From contig NZ_CP059165.1 in NCBI RefSeq assembly GCF_013466425.1, forward strand, positions 2,108,001 to 2,172,000: 64,000 nt of DNA. Direction: 5' to 3'. Shown piece after piece: positions 43,815 through 54,157 of this stretch. A model generated the notes under the pieces. The model did not search any database. It had not been told where the DNA came from and was given only the letters and a program-made list of their open reading frames with translations. A program made the translations under genes and the position numbers. Source of the DNA: Mycobacterium vicinigordonae. GTDB lineage: Bacteria; Actinomycetota; Actinomycetes; Mycobacteriales; Mycobacteriaceae. Each line of letters begins with the position of its first letter. Position 1 is the first letter of the stretch.

Positions 43815-46030
43815 TGGCCACGCTGAACGATCGGCTCGACTACCTGTTGACGGACAAGTCCATCGCCCTACTCGAGGAGCACTTCGGTATCCGTACCGTC
43901 GGCGAGCTGCTTCGGCACTATCCGCGGAGTTATGTCAGGCGTACTGAGACACGCGGTCTCGACGATGAGCGGCCCGAGCCCGGCGAGCACATCACCCTTG
44001 TGGACGTCATCACGAAGACCGAATCGTTCCCGATGAAGAAGACGCCACGGCGAAAATGTCTGCGCATCACGCTCGGCAGTGGCGCTACCAAGGTGACCGC
44101 CACCTTCTTCAACGCGGACTACATCTCGAAGGTGCTCACCAAAGACGCCAAGGTGATGCTGTCCGGGGAGGTCGGCTACTTCAAAAGCACCATGCAACTC
44201 ACCCACCCGGCGTTCCTGGTGCTCGACTCGGCGGATGGCAAGAACCACGGCACCGTCTCGCTGCGCAGCATCGCCAACGCTTCGAATCAGACGCGCGGCG
44301 AAGTGGCCTTGGAAGAGTTCGAGCGGCCCTTCTTCCCGATCTATCCGGCCAGCGCCAAGCTGCAGAGCTGGGACATCTTCGCATGTGTCCGGCAGGTGCT
44401 CGACGTGCTCGATCCGGTACCCGACCCGCTGCCCGCCGACGTACTTGCCGTGCACGACCTGATCTCTGAAGACGAAGCGCTGCGCGCGATCCACCTGGCC
44501 GAGGACGAATCCCAGCGCGAGCGCGCCCGGCGGCGGCTAACCTTCGACGAGGCCGTCGGCCTGCAATGGGCACTTGCTGGTCGCCGGCACGGCGAACTGT
44601 CGGAATCGGGTCCGCCGGCATCGCCGCGTTCCAACGGGTTGGCAGCGGAGTTGCTGAGGCGGTTACCTTTTGCGCTGACTGACGGGCAACGCGAGGTGCT
44701 CGATGAGCTGTCCGACGAGCTGGCGTTGACACGCCCGATGAACCGCCTGCTGCAGGGCGAGGTTGGGTCGGGTAAGACCATCGTCGCACTGCTGGCGATG
44801 ATGCAGATGGTCGACGCCGGCTACCAGTGCGCTCTGCTGGCACCGACAGAAGTTCTTGCTGCACAACATCTTTCGTCGATCAACAACATGTTGGGCCCGT
44901 TGGCGATGGGCGGCCTGCTAGGGGGCGACGATCGTGCCACCCAGTTGGCCCTGCTGACCGGTTCCATGACGCCGGCGCACAAGAAGAAGGTGCGAGCCCA
45001 GATCGCGGGCGGCGAGGTCGGTATCGTCGTCGGCACCCACGCCCTGCTGCAGGACTCCGTGCAGTTTCACAAACTGGGCATGGTCGTGGTCGACGAACAA
45101 CATCGGTTCGGCGTCGAGCAACGAGATCAGTTGCGCGCCAAGGCGCCTGACGGCATCACCCCGCACCTGCTGGTGATGACCGCCACGCCGATTCCGCGGA
45201 CAGTGGCGCTCACGGTGTACGGCGACCTGGAGACATCGACGTTGCGCGAGTTGCCGAGGGGACGCCAGCCGATCACCAGCAACGTGATCTTTGTCAACCA
45301 ACATCGGGCCTGGCTCGACCGGGCTTGGCAGCGTATCCGGGAGGAGATCGCCGCCGGCCGGCAGGCATACGTGGTGACCCCGCGCATCGACGAGGGCGAA
45401 GCCGACAACAAAACAGACGGTGCCCGATCGTCGGCGACTGCCGAGGGCACCTTCGCTCGGCTGCAATCTGCCGAGCTCGCGGGCCTTCGGCTGGGTCTCA
45501 TGCACGGTCGGTTGCCCGCCGAGGAGAAAGACGCCGCGATGGCCGCCTTCCGCGCCGGCGACCTCGACGTGCTGGTGTGTACCACGGTGATCGAGGTTGG
45601 TGTCGACGTGCCCAACGCCACCGTCATGTTGGTGCTCGACGCCGACCGGTTCGGCATCAGCCAATTGCATCAGCTGCGTGGCCGCATCGGCCGTGGCGAG
45701 CATCCCAGCGTGTGTCTGTTGGTCAGCTGGTCTTCGGAGGGATCGACGGCCGGCAAGCGACTCAAAGCCGTCGCCGCGACGATGGACGGCTTCGCCCTGG
45801 CGGACCTGGACCTCGAGGAGCGCAAAGAAGGAGACGTGCTGGGCCGCAACCAGTCTGGACGGGCGATCACCCTGAGGCTGCTGTCGTTGGCCGATCATCT
45901 GGAGTTCATCGAGGCCGCCCGTGACTATTGCGTTGTCGCTTACGCCAAGAACCCCGACGACACCGGATTGGCGTCCTTGGCAGCGCGTTTCACCGACACC
46001 GAACAGATCGAATACCTGGACAAATCATGA
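43814..46030 (+). CDS. recG: ATP-dependent DNA helicase RecG
   Basis: 738 residues from GTG 43814, overlapping the upstream stop. Wedge/OB domain VKVTATFF-like region (KVTATFFNADYISKVLTKDA), Walker A QGEVGSGKTIVA near residue 315, DEQH box VVVDEQHRFGVEQR near 425, then VMTATPIPRTVALTVYG and the helicase motif LHQLRGRIGRGEH. Remodels stalled replication forks and Holliday junctions. Confidence 0.97.
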   Translation: MATLNDRLDYLLTDKSIALLEEHFGIRTVGELLRHYPRSYVRRTETRGLDDERPEPGEHITLVDVITKTESFPMKKTPRRKCLRITLGSGATKVTATFFNADYISKVLTKDAKVMLSGEVGYFKSTMQLTHPAFLVLDSADGKNHGTVSLRSIANASNQTRGEVALEEFERPFFPIYPASAKLQSWDIFACVRQVLDVLDPVPDPLPADVLAVHDLISEDEALRAIHLAEDESQRERARRRLTFDEAVGLQWALAGRRHGELSESGPPASPRSNGLAAELLRRLPFALTDGQREVLDELSDELALTRPMNRLLQGEVGSGKTIVALLAMMQMVDAGYQCALLAPTEVLAAQHLSSINNMLGPLAMGGLLGGDDRATQLALLTGSMTPAHKKKVRAQIAGGEVGIVVGTHALLQDSVQFHKLGMVVVDEQHRFGVEQRDQLRAKAPDGITPHLLVMTATPIPRTVALTVYGDLETSTLRELPRGRQPITSNVIFVNQHRAWLDRAWQRIREEIAAGRQAYVVTPRIDEGEADNKTDGARSSATAEGTFARLQSAELAGLRLGLMHGRLPAEEKDAAMAAFRAGDLDVLVCTTVIEVGVDVPNATVMLVLDADRFGISQLHQLRGRIGRGEHPSVCLLVSWSSEGSTAGKRLKAVAATMDGFALADLDLEERKEGDVLGRNQSGRAITLRLLSLADHLEFIEAARDYCVVAYAKNPDDTGLASLAARFTDTEQIEYLDKS

Positions 46031-46740
46031 CCCGCAGGACGCTGCTGTGGCTTGCGGCAATCGCCGCGCTGGCGCTGGTGGTTGCCTACCAGACGTTGGG
46101 GTCCTCCTCGTCCCGGCATGCCGACGAATTCGCCGCACGCGCCGACGTCCCGACGGTGCAACCGGGCGACGACGTGCTGTCCGGCGTCGCCGTGGTGCCG
46201 TTGCGCATTCGCCGCTATGACTACCTGCGGGCCGCCTACGGCCCGGCGTGGGACGACGAGAACGACGCGCCGCTCGGCCACAACGGCTGCGACACCCGCG
46301 ACGACATCCTCAACCGCGACCTGGTGGACGTCACGCACGTGTACACCAAGCGGTGCCCCGACGCCGTAGCTACCGGCACCTTGCACGACCCGTACACCAA
46401 CACCGTCATCGCTTTCCAGCGCGGCCCCAAGGTGGGCGAAGCGGTGCAGATCGACCACATCGTGCCGCTCTCCTACGCGTGGGACATGGGTGCTTACGCC
46501 TGGCCGGCCGCGGAGCGGAAGCGCTTCGCCAACGACCCCGCCAACCTGCTGGCCGTGCAGGGGCAGGCCAATCAGGACAAGGGCGACTCGCCGCCGGCGC
46601 AGTGGATGCCGCCCAATGCGGCGTTCGCCTGCCAGTACGGCATGCAGTTCATCGCGGTGCTGCGCGGCTACGAGTTACCCGTGGATCTGGCGTCCAGCTT
46701 GATGCTGCGTCAGGCGGCAGCCACCTGCCCCGCCCGTTAA
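46027..46740 (+). CDS. exported/membrane-anchored HNH (DUF1524) protein
   Basis: 237 residues from ATG 46027, overlapping the recG stop. One N-terminal hydrophobic segment LLWLAAIAALALVVAYQTLG, then a conserved domain YLRAAYGPAWDDENDAPLGH, NGCDTRDDILNRDL and the HNH-type active site VQIDHIVPLSYAWDMGAYAW, with ANLLAVQGQANQDKGDSPPA. Position and layout match M. tuberculosis Rv2972c. Probable secreted nuclease, though this has not been shown for the family member. Confidence 0.88.
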   Translation: MTRRTLLWLAAIAALALVVAYQTLGSSSSRHADEFAARADVPTVQPGDDVLSGVAVVPLRIRRYDYLRAAYGPAWDDENDAPLGHNGCDTRDDILNRDLVDVTHVYTKRCPDAVATGTLHDPYTNTVIAFQRGPKVGEAVQIDHIVPLSYAWDMGAYAWPAAERKRFANDPANLLAVQGQANQDKGDSPPAQWMPPNAAFACQYGMQFIAVLRGYELPVDLASSLMLRQAAATCPAR

Positions 46741-46763
46741 CCGCCGCGCCCGCCCTTTCGGCG

Positions 46764-46796
46764 CCGCGTCTCTTTACCGCCGCATCTCTTTACCGC
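46764..46796 (+). repeat. short direct repeat between convergent genes
   Basis: Two near-identical copies of CCGCRTCTCTTTACCGC (46764-46780 and 46780-46796) in the convergent gap. No function evident. Confidence 0.6.
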
Positions 46797-46840
46797 GGGG
46801 GTCGTAGAAGAGGGGCGGCGAGGACGAAGGACGAAGGGGG

Positions 46841-47695
46841 TCAGGTTCCGGCGTAGGTGTCCGGATCCGGACGGAACCGGGTGCCGTCGTCGAGCCCGTT
46901 CAACGCGTCCATGTGCTCAGTGGCGAGTTCGAAGCCGAAGACATCCAGGTTGCTTGCGATGTGCTCGGGCTTGGCCGACCGAAAGACAACCGAATTGCCC
47001 AGCTGCACGTTCCAGCGCAATAACACCTGAGCTGGCGTTTTGCCGTACTCGTCGGCGACCGACGTCACCGTCGGGTTGTCGTTCAACTTGCCCAGCGCCA
47101 GGGGGGTGTAGGACTGCGTCACCACCTCGTGCTCGGCGTTGGAGTTACGCAGCTCCTGCTGGTTGAGCAGCGGGTGCAGCTCGATCTGGTTGACAGCCGG
47201 CGTGACGAACGTCAGGTCAATGACCATCGACAGGTGCTCGGCGGTGAAGTTGGAGACTCCAATCGAGCGGGCGTGCTCGTTGCCGCGGCATTGGATCAGC
47301 CCACCAAAGGAGTCAACGTACTTGCCCAGCGAGGCGGCCGGCCAGTGAATCAGGTAGAGGTCGACGTAGTCCAAACCCAGCCGTTCCAGGCTGCGCTGGC
47401 AGGCGTCCTGCGAACTCTGGAAACCCTGCTCGGCGGTGGCGAGTTTGGTGGTGACGAACAACTCGGCGCGGGGAATGCCCGAGGCTGCGAGCGCGCGGCC
47501 TACCGCTGCCTCATTGCCGTAGGCGGCGGCGGTGTCGATGAGCCGGCAGCCCACCTCCAGCGCGGCCGAGACTGCGCGTTCGGTCTCGTCCTCCGACAAG
47601 TCCGCGGTTCCAAGACCGAGCACCGGAATGGTGTTCTCGTCATTGAGGGTTATCGAGGGGATCGAAGCGGCGCCCGACTCGCCAGTCAACGTCAT
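46841..47695 (-). CDS. aldo/keto reductase
   Basis: 284 residues from ATG 47695 (GTG 47698 is an equal option). NADPH-dependent TIM-barrel reductase: [40 protein letters not shown] with Asp and Tyr of the tetrad, [11 protein letters not shown] with Lys, [10 protein letters not shown] with His, then [12 protein letters not shown] and [13 protein letters not shown]. Corresponds to the Rv2971 position. Substrate not predictable. Confidence 0.93.
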   Translation of the reverse strand: MTLTGESGAASIPSITLNDENTIPVLGLGTADLSEDETERAVSAALEVGCRLIDTAAAYGNEAAVGRALAASGIPRAELFVTTKLATAEQGFQSSQDACQRSLERLGLDYVDLYLIHWPAASLGKYVDSFGGLIQCRGNEHARSIGVSNFTAEHLSMVIDLTFVTPAVNQIELHPLLNQQELRNSNAEHEVVTQSYTPLALGKLNDNPTVTSVADEYGKTPAQVLLRWNVQLGNSVVFRSAKPEHIASNLDVFGFELATEHMDALNGLDDGTRFRPDPDTYAGT

Positions 47696-47896
47696 CACCT
47701 GCCTATTGAATTCGAACCTATGAAATTTGACGGTCTACGGATGAAGCCAAGCCGGGTGCTGTTCAAATCGCCGGCTTGGGGATCACATACTACCGAGTTG
47801 AATATGCCACCTAACCAATGCATCGGTCCGTGTCCGTACAGTTGTCGCGGGGTATGCGAGCTAACGGCAGCGAAGCAATTTCTGAGGGAGTGGCCG

Positions 47897-49015
47897 ATGA
47901 CTAATAGTCTGCCAGGCGCACCGGAGCTTCATCCGGGAGCAACGGACGAACCGACCGGGTGGATGGGTCGCGTGCAGAACACCGTCACCGCCGTCGGCGT
48001 AAAGGTGATCCCATGGATTCCGGCTGGGGCCAAACGGCTGCTGACCCGCGGTCGTTCGGTGATTATCGACGGCAACACCCTCGACCCGACCCTGCAACTG
48101 ATGCTGACCGGTTTACGGGCCGTCGGCATCGACGGGCTGGTGGTGGACGACGACGCGGCCGTCTCGCGGGCGTTCATGCGCCAGACCATGGTCGACATGC
48201 CGGGTCCGCAGATCCACGTCGAAGTCGACGAGATCACGTTGCCCGGACCGGCAGGCGACATCACGGCACGGCACTACCGGCCGCCCGGGGACGCGCCAAC
48301 GCCGCTGCTGGTCTTCTACCACGGTGGCGGCTTTGCCCTCGGCGACCTGGACAGCTATGACGCCCTCTGCCGGTTGACCTGCCGCGACGCGGGAATCCAC
48401 GTGCTGTCAGTCGACTACCGGCTGGCGCCCGAACACCCGGCGCCGGCCGCGATCGACGATGTCTATGCCGCATTCCAATGGGCCTGGGAGCATGCCGAGG
48501 CACTCGGTGCCCTACCCGGGCGGGTCGCGGTCGGAGGCGACAGCGCCGGCGGCAACCTGGCAGCAGTGGTCTGCCAGCTGGCGCGAGACAGCGGCGGACC
48601 CGCCCCGGTGCTGCAGTGGCTGATCTACCCGCGGACCGATTTCACCGCGCAGACCCGTTCGCTAAGCCTGTTCGCACGCGGCTTCCTGCTGACCAAACGC
48701 GACATCGACTGGTTCACGGCGCAATATCTGCGCAACTCCGGCATTGATGCGACGGATCCCCGGGTCTCGCCGGCGCGCGCCGAGTCCCTGTCGGGGCTGG
48801 CACCGGCGCTGATCGCGGTCGCCGGATTCGACCCGTTGCGCGATGAAGGTCAGGACTACGCCACCGCGTTGCGTGCCGCCGACACCCCCGTCGACCTGCG
48901 CTACCTGGGTTCGTTGACGCACGGCTTCGCCAATCTGTTTCAGCTCGGAGGCGACAGCGCCGCGGCGACGACGGAGCTGATCTCGGCGCTGCGCGCGCAC
49001 CTGAGCCGGTGCTGA
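47897..49015 (+). CDS. lipN: HSL-type carboxylesterase LipN
   Basis: 372 residues from ATG 47897 with GAGGGAG upstream; longer frames overlap the aldo/keto reductase and are rejected. Oxyanion motif FYHGGGFALGDLD, nucleophile GGDSAGGNLAAV (GDSAGG), acid in PALIAVAGFDPLRDEG and His in LGSLTHGFANLF. Hormone-sensitive-lipase family; the M. tuberculosis orthologue LipN hydrolyses short acyl esters. Position between aldo/keto reductase and the DsbA-like gene matches. Confidence 0.93.
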   Translation: MTNSLPGAPELHPGATDEPTGWMGRVQNTVTAVGVKVIPWIPAGAKRLLTRGRSVIIDGNTLDPTLQLMLTGLRAVGIDGLVVDDDAAVSRAFMRQTMVDMPGPQIHVEVDEITLPGPAGDITARHYRPPGDAPTPLLVFYHGGGFALGDLDSYDALCRLTCRDAGIHVLSVDYRLAPEHPAPAAIDDVYAAFQWAWEHAEALGALPGRVAVGGDSAGGNLAAVVCQLARDSGGPAPVLQWLIYPRTDFTAQTRSLSLFARGFLLTKRDIDWFTAQYLRNSGIDATDPRVSPARAESLSGLAPALIAVAGFDPLRDEGQDYATALRAADTPVDLRYLGSLTHGFANLFQLGGDSAAATTELISALRAHLSRC

Positions 49016-49088
49016 CCGTTGCCGGCAGCACCGTCGGTACTCTAGAGGCGCCCGTGCAGCGGGTGCCGCCAACGAACGTGAGGAAGCT

Positions 49089-49847
49089 GTGGCCGACAAA
49101 CGAAAGCGCCCCGCGCGACTTGACCTGAAGTCCGCCGACGGCAAATCCGGCCGACTCATCCAAATCGCCGGCACCGCGATCGTGGTGATCTTCGCCGTCG
49201 CCCTGGTCTCCTACATCGTCATCTCGAAGCAGCACAAGAACGGCCCCATCGACGCCCACGGCGCCGTCGTCGTCACGTCGAGCAAGCTCGTCACCGACAA
49301 CGGCAAGCCCAAGGCGGAGGTGCAGTTCTTCGAAGACTTCCTGTGCCCGGCGTGCGGCAACTTCGAGCGCGGCTTCGGGCCCACTGTCTCCAAGCTGATC
49401 GACATCGGCGCGATCGCCGCCGATTACACGATGGTGGCCATCCTGGACAGTACGCACACCCAGAACTATTCGTCGCGGGCGGCTGCGGCCGGCTACTGCG
49501 TCGCCGACGAGTCCATCGAAGCGTTCCGCAGGTTCCATGAGGCGCTGTACAGCCAGGACATCCAGCCGTCCGAGACCGGCACCACATTCCCCGACAACGC
49601 GCGGCTGATCGAGATCGCCCGGCAGGCCGGCGCCGCGGGCACAGTCCCGGACTGCATCAACAGTGGCAAGTACGTCGCCAAGGTGACCGGGTTGGCTTCC
49701 GCCAACGACATTCACGGGACCCCGACGGTCAGGATCAACGGCGCCGAGTACCAGTGGTCGACTCCGGCGGCCTTCGTCGACAAGATCAAGGGAATCGTCG
49801 GCAACATTCCCGGCATCGACGAGGTCGCCGCGGCGGCGAAGTCCTGA
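49089..49847 (+). CDS. membrane-anchored DsbA-like thiol oxidoreductase
   Basis: 252 residues from GTG 49089. N-terminal helix (about residues 24-46, QIAGTAIVVIFAVALVSYIV), thioredoxin fold with active site FEDFLCPACGNFERGF (Cys86, Cys89), second Cys pair in GYCVADES and VPDCINSGK, and the cis-Pro loop DIHGTPTVRINGAEY. Orthologous in context to Rv2969c. Forms disulfides in exported proteins together with the adjacent VKOR. Confidence 0.94.
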   Translation: MADKRKRPARLDLKSADGKSGRLIQIAGTAIVVIFAVALVSYIVISKQHKNGPIDAHGAVVVTSSKLVTDNGKPKAEVQFFEDFLCPACGNFERGFGPTVSKLIDIGAIAADYTMVAILDSTHTQNYSSRAAAAGYCVADESIEAFRRFHEALYSQDIQPSETGTTFPDNARLIEIARQAGAAGTVPDCINSGKYVAKVTGLASANDIHGTPTVRINGAEYQWSTPAAFVDKIKGIVGNIPGIDEVAAAAKS

Positions 49848-49852
49848 GGAAC

Positions 49853-50473
49853 GTGTTCGCGGAACCAGCCGAACAATTCGAGGCCAGCGGTGCGGCGGCA
49901 CCCCGGGTGCCCGTGCTCAGCGCGTGGTGGACGCTGATCGGCGGCGTGATCGGGCTGATCGCGTCGGTCACGCTGACGGTGGAGAAGATCGAGCTGCTGC
50001 GCAACTCGTCGTATGTGCCGTCGTGCAACATCAATCCGATCGTGTCCTGCGGTTCGGTGATGGTGACACGGCAAGCGTCGCTGCTGGGTTTTCCGAATCC
50101 GCTGCTGGGCATCGCGGGGTTTACCGTCGTGGTGGTCACCGGGGTGCTGGCGGTGACGAAAGTGCAGCTGCCGAGCTGGTATTGGGCGGGACTGGCGAGC
50201 GGTCTGTTGATTGGCGCCGGCCTGGTGCACTGGCTGATCTTCCAAAGTCTGTACCGCATCGGGGCGCTGTGCCCCTACTGCATGGTGGTATGGGCGGTTA
50301 CCGTCACGCTATTGGTTGTGGTGCTGTCGATTCTGGTGCGCCCGAACGCCGACTCGGCTGCCGCGCTGCGGTTGCTCTTCGGCTGGCGGTGGTCGCTGGT
50401 GACGTTCTGGTTCACCGCCGTTTTCCTGCTGATTTTGGTTCGGTTCTGGAATTATTGGTCGACACTCATCTGA
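49853..50473 (+). CDS. vitamin K epoxide reductase family protein (VKOR)
   Basis: 206 residues from GTG 49853 with TGAGGAAC directly before. Loop Cys58 and Cys66 (VPSCNINPIVSCGSVM), CxxC Cys140-Cys143 (GALCPYCMVVW) and several membrane helices. Reoxidises the DsbA-like protein, passing electrons to menaquinone, as for M. tuberculosis Rv2968c. Starts 6 bases after the DsbA-like stop. Confidence 0.95.
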   Translation: MFAEPAEQFEASGAAAPRVPVLSAWWTLIGGVIGLIASVTLTVEKIELLRNSSYVPSCNINPIVSCGSVMVTRQASLLGFPNPLLGIAGFTVVVVTGVLAVTKVQLPSWYWAGLASGLLIGAGLVHWLIFQSLYRIGALCPYCMVVWAVTVTLLVVVLSILVRPNADSAAALRLLFGWRWSLVTFWFTAVFLLILVRFWNYWSTLI

Positions 50474-50486
50474 GTTAGGCTCGGGC

Positions 50487-53400
50487 GTGATCTCCAAAGT
50501 GTTGGTGGCCAACCGCGGCGAAATCGCGATCCGCGCGTTCCGCGCCGCCTACGAGTTGGGCGTTGGCACTGTCGCCGTCTACTCGTACGAGGACCGCAAT
50601 TCGCTGCATCGCTTGAAGGCCGACGAGTCGTACCAGATCGGGGAGCCGGGGCACCCGGTGCGCGCGTACCTTTCGGTCGACGCGATCGTCGAGACGGCGC
50701 AGCGCTGCGGGGCGGACGCGGTGTACCCCGGTTACGGATTCCTTTCGGAGAATCCGGAATTGGCCGCGTCGTGCGCGGCGGCGGGCATCACCTTCGTGGG
50801 GCCGGACGCCGAGGTGCTCAAGCTGACGGGCAATAAGTCGCGGGCGATCGGGGCGGCGCGGGAGGCGGGACTGCCGGTGCTGCAGTCCTCGGCGCCGTCG
50901 TCCTCGGTGGCGGATCTGGTGTCGGCAGCGGAATCGATGCGGTTTCCCTTGTTCGTCAAAGCGGTTGCCGGTGGCGGCGGTCGCGGGATGCGCCGGGTGA
51001 CCGAGAAGTCCGCTCTGCCGGAGGCGATCGAGGCCGCCAGTCGTGAGGCCGAGTCGGCATTCGGCGACCCGACGGTCTATTTGGAGCAGGCAGTGCTGCG
51101 CCCGCGCCACATCGAGGTACAGATCCTGGGTGATACCCAGGGCAACCTGATTCACCTCTACGAGCGCGACTGCAGCGTGCAGCGCCGCCACCAGAAGGTG
51201 ATCGAGCTGGCGCCGGCACCCAACCTTGCCGACGAGCTGCGCGAAAAGATGTGCGGGGACGCGGTCGCCTTCGCACGGCACATCGGATACAGCTGTGCCG
51301 GCACGGTCGAGTTCCTGCTAGACGAGAACGGCGAGTACGTCTTCATCGAGATGAACCCGCGAATTCAGGTGGAGCACACCGTCACTGAGGAGATCACCGA
51401 CGTCGATCTGGTGTCCAGCCAGCTGCGGATCGCGGCGGGGGAGACGCTGGAAGACCTGGGCCTGACCCAGGGCGGCGTGCGTCCGCACGGCGCGGCACTG
51501 CAGTGTCGTATCACCACCGAGGATCCGGCCAATGGATTCCGGCCGGACACCGGCCGGATCAGTGCGCTGCGCACTCCCGGCGGCGCCGGTATCCGCCTGG
51601 ACGGCAGCACCAACCTAGGTGCGGAGATCAGTGCGCACTTCGACTCCATGCTGGTCAAGCTGACCTGCCGCGGCCGCGACTTCAAGACCGCCGTCAACCG
51701 TGCCCGACGGGCCATGGCGGAGTTCAGGATTCGCGGTGTATCGACGAATATCCCTTTTCTGCAAGCGGTTCTGGACGATCCCGCCTTCCAGGCCGGCCGT
51801 ATCACCACGTCGTTCATCGACGACCGCCCCCGGCTGCTGACCGCCCGTACGTCGGCCGACCGCGGCACCAAGATCCTGAACTATCTGGCCGACGTCACCG
51901 TCAACCAGCCGCACGGCGCTCGGACGTCAAAGGTCTACCCGCAGAACAAGTTACCCGAGATCGACCGGGAAGCCGAGCCGCCGCACGGATCGCGGCAACG
52001 GCTACTGGAGCTGGGTCCCGACGGATTCGCGCGCTGGCTGCGGGAATCACCGGCCGTGGGCGTGACGGACACGACGTTCCGTGATGCGCACCAGTCGTTA
52101 CTGGCGACCCGAGTGCGCACCAGCGGACTGATGATGGTTGCGCCGCACCTCGCGCGTACCACCCCCGAGTTGCTGTCGGTGGAGTGCTGGGGCGGTGCCA
52201 CTTACGATGTGGCGCTGCGCTTCCTGAAGGAGGACCCGTGGGAGCGGTTGGCCGCGCTGCGCGAGGCGATACCCAACATCTGCCTGCAGATGCTGCTGCG
52301 CGGCCGCAACACGGTTGGCTACACGCCGTATCCGGAGATTGTCACGACGTCATTTGTCGAGGAGGCGACGACCACCGGCATTGATATCTTCCGGATTTTC
52401 GATGCGCTAAATAACCTGGACTCGATGCGGCCGGCGATCGACGCGGTGCGCGAAACTGGTTCTGCGATAGCTGAAGTCGCTATGTGCTACACGGGCGATC
52501 TCTCCGACCCGGGCGAGCGGCTCTACACGCTCGACTACTACCTGCGATTGGCCGAGTCGATCGTGGCGGCCGGCGCGCACGTACTGGCGATCAAGGACAT
52601 GGCCGGGTTGCTGCGGGCGCCGGCCGCACGCACCTTGGTGAGCGCGTTGCGTAGTCGCTTCGACCTGCCCATCCACGTGCACACCCACGACACCCCGGGC
52701 GGTCAGTTGGGCAGCTATGTGGCCGCCTGGCAGGCCGGTGCCGACGCGGTGGACGGGGCCGCCGCGCCGATGGCCGGGACCACCAGCCAGCCGGCGTTGA
52801 GTTCGATCGTGGCGGCCGCCGCGCATACCGGCTACGACACCGGGCTGTCGCTGTCGGCGGTGTGCGCCCTGGAACCGTACTGGGAGGCGCTGCGAAAAGT
52901 GTACGCGCCGTTCGAATCCGGTCTTCCCGGCCCGACCGGGCGGGTGTATCACCATGAGATCCCCGGTGGGCAGCTGTCGAACCTGCGCCAGCAGGCGATC
53001 GCACTGGGGCTCGGTGACCGGTTCGAAGAGATTGAGGAGGCGTACGCGGGCGCCGACCGGGTGCTGGGCCGGCTCATCAAGGTCACCCCGTCGTCGAAGG
53101 TGGTCGGCGATCTGGCTTTGGCGTTGGTCGGATCGGGATTGACTGCCGACGAATTCGCCTCCGACCCAGCCCGATTCGACATCCCGGACTCGGTACTGGG
53201 TTTCCTGCGTGGTGAGCTGGGCGATCCGGCCGGCGGGTGGCCCGAGCCGCTGCGTTCGCGGGCGCTGGAAGGTCGCGCCGACGCCAAGCCGTCCCCGGAG
53301 TTGACCGACGATGACCAGGCCGCGCTGTCGGTTCCGGGTCCCGACCGCCAGGCGACTCTCAACCGATTGTTATTTCCCGGTCCAACAAAGGAATTCGAGG

Positions 53401-53870
53401 ATCACCGGGAAGCTTACGGCGACACCTCGCAGTTGTCGGCCAATCAGTTCTTCTACGGTCTGCGACAGGGCGAAGAGCATCGGGTGAAGCTGGAACGCGG
53501 GGTGGAACTGCTGATCGGGCTGGAAGCCATCTCCGAGCCGGACGAGCGCGGCATGCGGACGGTGATGTGCATTATCAACGGACAGCTGCGGCCGGTGCTG
53601 GTGCGTGACCGCGGTATTGCCAGCGCGGTGCCGGCCGCGGAGAAGGCGGACCGGGGCAACTCCGGCCACGTCGCCGCTCCGTTCGCCGGCGTCGTCACCG
53701 TCAGCGTCTCCGAGGGCGACAAAGTCAGTGCGGGGGAGACCATCGCCACCATCGAGGCCATGAAGATGGAGGCGCCGATCACCGCGCCCGACGACGGCGT
53801 GGTGGAACGGGTGGCCGTTTCGAGCACCGCGCAGGTAGAGGGCGGAGACCTGCTGGTGGTGCTGAGCTGA
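50487..53870 (+). CDS. pca: pyruvate carboxylase
   Basis: 1127 residues from GTG 50487. Biotin carboxylase domain: [54 protein letters not shown] and [17 protein letters not shown]. Carboxyltransferase domain: [40 protein letters not shown] and [17 protein letters not shown]-terminal biotinyl domain with [10 protein letters not shown] (Lys1093). Complete single-chain enzyme forming oxaloacetate. The stop is 11 bases before the 51-bp repeat array. Confidence 0.97.
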   Translation: MISKVLVANRGEIAIRAFRAAYELGVGTVAVYSYEDRNSLHRLKADESYQIGEPGHPVRAYLSVDAIVETAQRCGADAVYPGYGFLSENPELAASCAAAGITFVGPDAEVLKLTGNKSRAIGAAREAGLPVLQSSAPSSSVADLVSAAESMRFPLFVKAVAGGGGRGMRRVTEKSALPEAIEAASREAESAFGDPTVYLEQAVLRPRHIEVQILGDTQGNLIHLYERDCSVQRRHQKVIELAPAPNLADELREKMCGDAVAFARHIGYSCAGTVEFLLDENGEYVFIEMNPRIQVEHTVTEEITDVDLVSSQLRIAAGETLEDLGLTQGGVRPHGAALQCRITTEDPANGFRPDTGRISALRTPGGAGIRLDGSTNLGAEISAHFDSMLVKLTCRGRDFKTAVNRARRAMAEFRIRGVSTNIPFLQAVLDDPAFQAGRITTSFIDDRPRLLTARTSADRGTKILNYLADVTVNQPHGARTSKVYPQNKLPEIDREAEPPHGSRQRLLELGPDGFARWLRESPAVGVTDTTFRDAHQSLLATRVRTSGLMMVAPHLARTTPELLSVECWGGATYDVALRFLKEDPWERLAALREAIPNICLQMLLRGRNTVGYTPYPEIVTTSFVEEATTTGIDIFRIFDALNNLDSMRPAIDAVRETGSAIAEVAMCYTGDLSDPGERLYTLDYYLRLAESIVAAGAHVLAIKDMAGLLRAPAARTLVSALRSRFDLPIHVHTHDTPGGQLGSYVAAWQAGADAVDGAAAPMAGTTSQPALSSIVAAAAHTGYDTGLSLSAVCALEPYWEALRKVYAPFESGLPGPTGRVYHHEIPGGQLSNLRQQAIALGLGDRFEEIEEAYAGADRVLGRLIKVTPSSKVVGDLALALVGSGLTADEFASDPARFDIPDSVLGFLRGELGDPAGGWPEPLRSRALEGRADAKPSPELTDDDQAALSVPGPDRQATLNRLLFPGPTKEFEDHREAYGDTSQLSANQFFYGLRQGEEHRVKLERGVELLIGLEAISEPDERGMRTVMCIINGQLRPVLVRDRGIASAVPAAEKADRGNSGHVAAPFAGVVTVSVSEGDKVSAGETIATIEAMKMEAPITAPDDGVVERVAVSSTAQVEGGDLLVVLS

Positions 53871-53880
53871 CGCCGGCGAC

Positions 53881-54156
53881 GATGCAGAGTGTAGCGATGA
53901 GGAGGAGCGGCGCCGTGTTGTTGGCGGCGACGATGCAGAGTGTAGCGATGAGGAGGAGCGGCGCCGTGTTGTTGGCGGCGACGATGCAGAGTGTAGCGAT
54001 GAGGAGGAGTGGCGCCGTGTTGTTGGCGGCGACGATGCAGAGTGTAGCGATGAGGAGGAGTGGCGCCGTGTTGTTGGCGGCGACGATGCAGAGTGTAGCG
54101 ATGAGGAGGAGTGGCGCCGTGTTGTTGCCGGCGACGATGCAGAGCGCAGCGATTTG
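53881..54156 (+). repeat. 51-bp tandem repeat, five full copies plus a partial one (VNTR, MIRU-like)
   Basis: Units start at 53881, 53932, 53983, 54034 and 54085; a partial unit runs 54136-54156. Unit 1-2 and 3-5 differ at one base (GGAGCGG versus GGAGTGG), and unit 5 has one more difference near its end. Each unit contains an ATG and the purine-rich GAGGAGGAG. The array fills the space between the pyruvate carboxylase stop and the rsmD start, like mycobacterial interspersed repeats. Confidence 0.95.
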
Positions 54157-54157
54157 A
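53882..54157 (+). CDS. possible peptide encoded by the 51-bp repeat
   Basis: The repeat is an open frame: five 17-residue units [17 protein letters not shown] (the last with PAT), then MQSAAI and a stop. The stop TGA overlaps the TTG start of rsmD (TTGA), and the frame begins 11 bases after the upstream gene, so translation could pass from pyruvate carboxylase to rsmD through it. The unit alternates a basic and a hydrophobic part. Whether the peptide is made or only the ribosome traffic matters is unknown. Confidence 0.35.
   Translation: MQSVAMRRSGAVLLAATMQSVAMRRSGAVLLAATMQSVAMRRSGAVLLAATMQSVAMRRSGAVLLAATMQSVAMRRSGAVLLPATMQSAAI

Noticed and set aside
44918..45898. Long minus-strand frame opposite recG
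   Set aside because: Antisense shadow of a strongly conserved helicase gene; no recognisable domain.
47129..47896. N-terminal extension of LipN by 256 residues
   Set aside because: The frame runs antisense through the aldo/keto reductase; ATG 47897 has a good ribosome site and matches the family length.
53881..54156. CRISPR array
   Set aside because: Units are directly adjacent without variable spacers and no cas genes are present; it is a VNTR.
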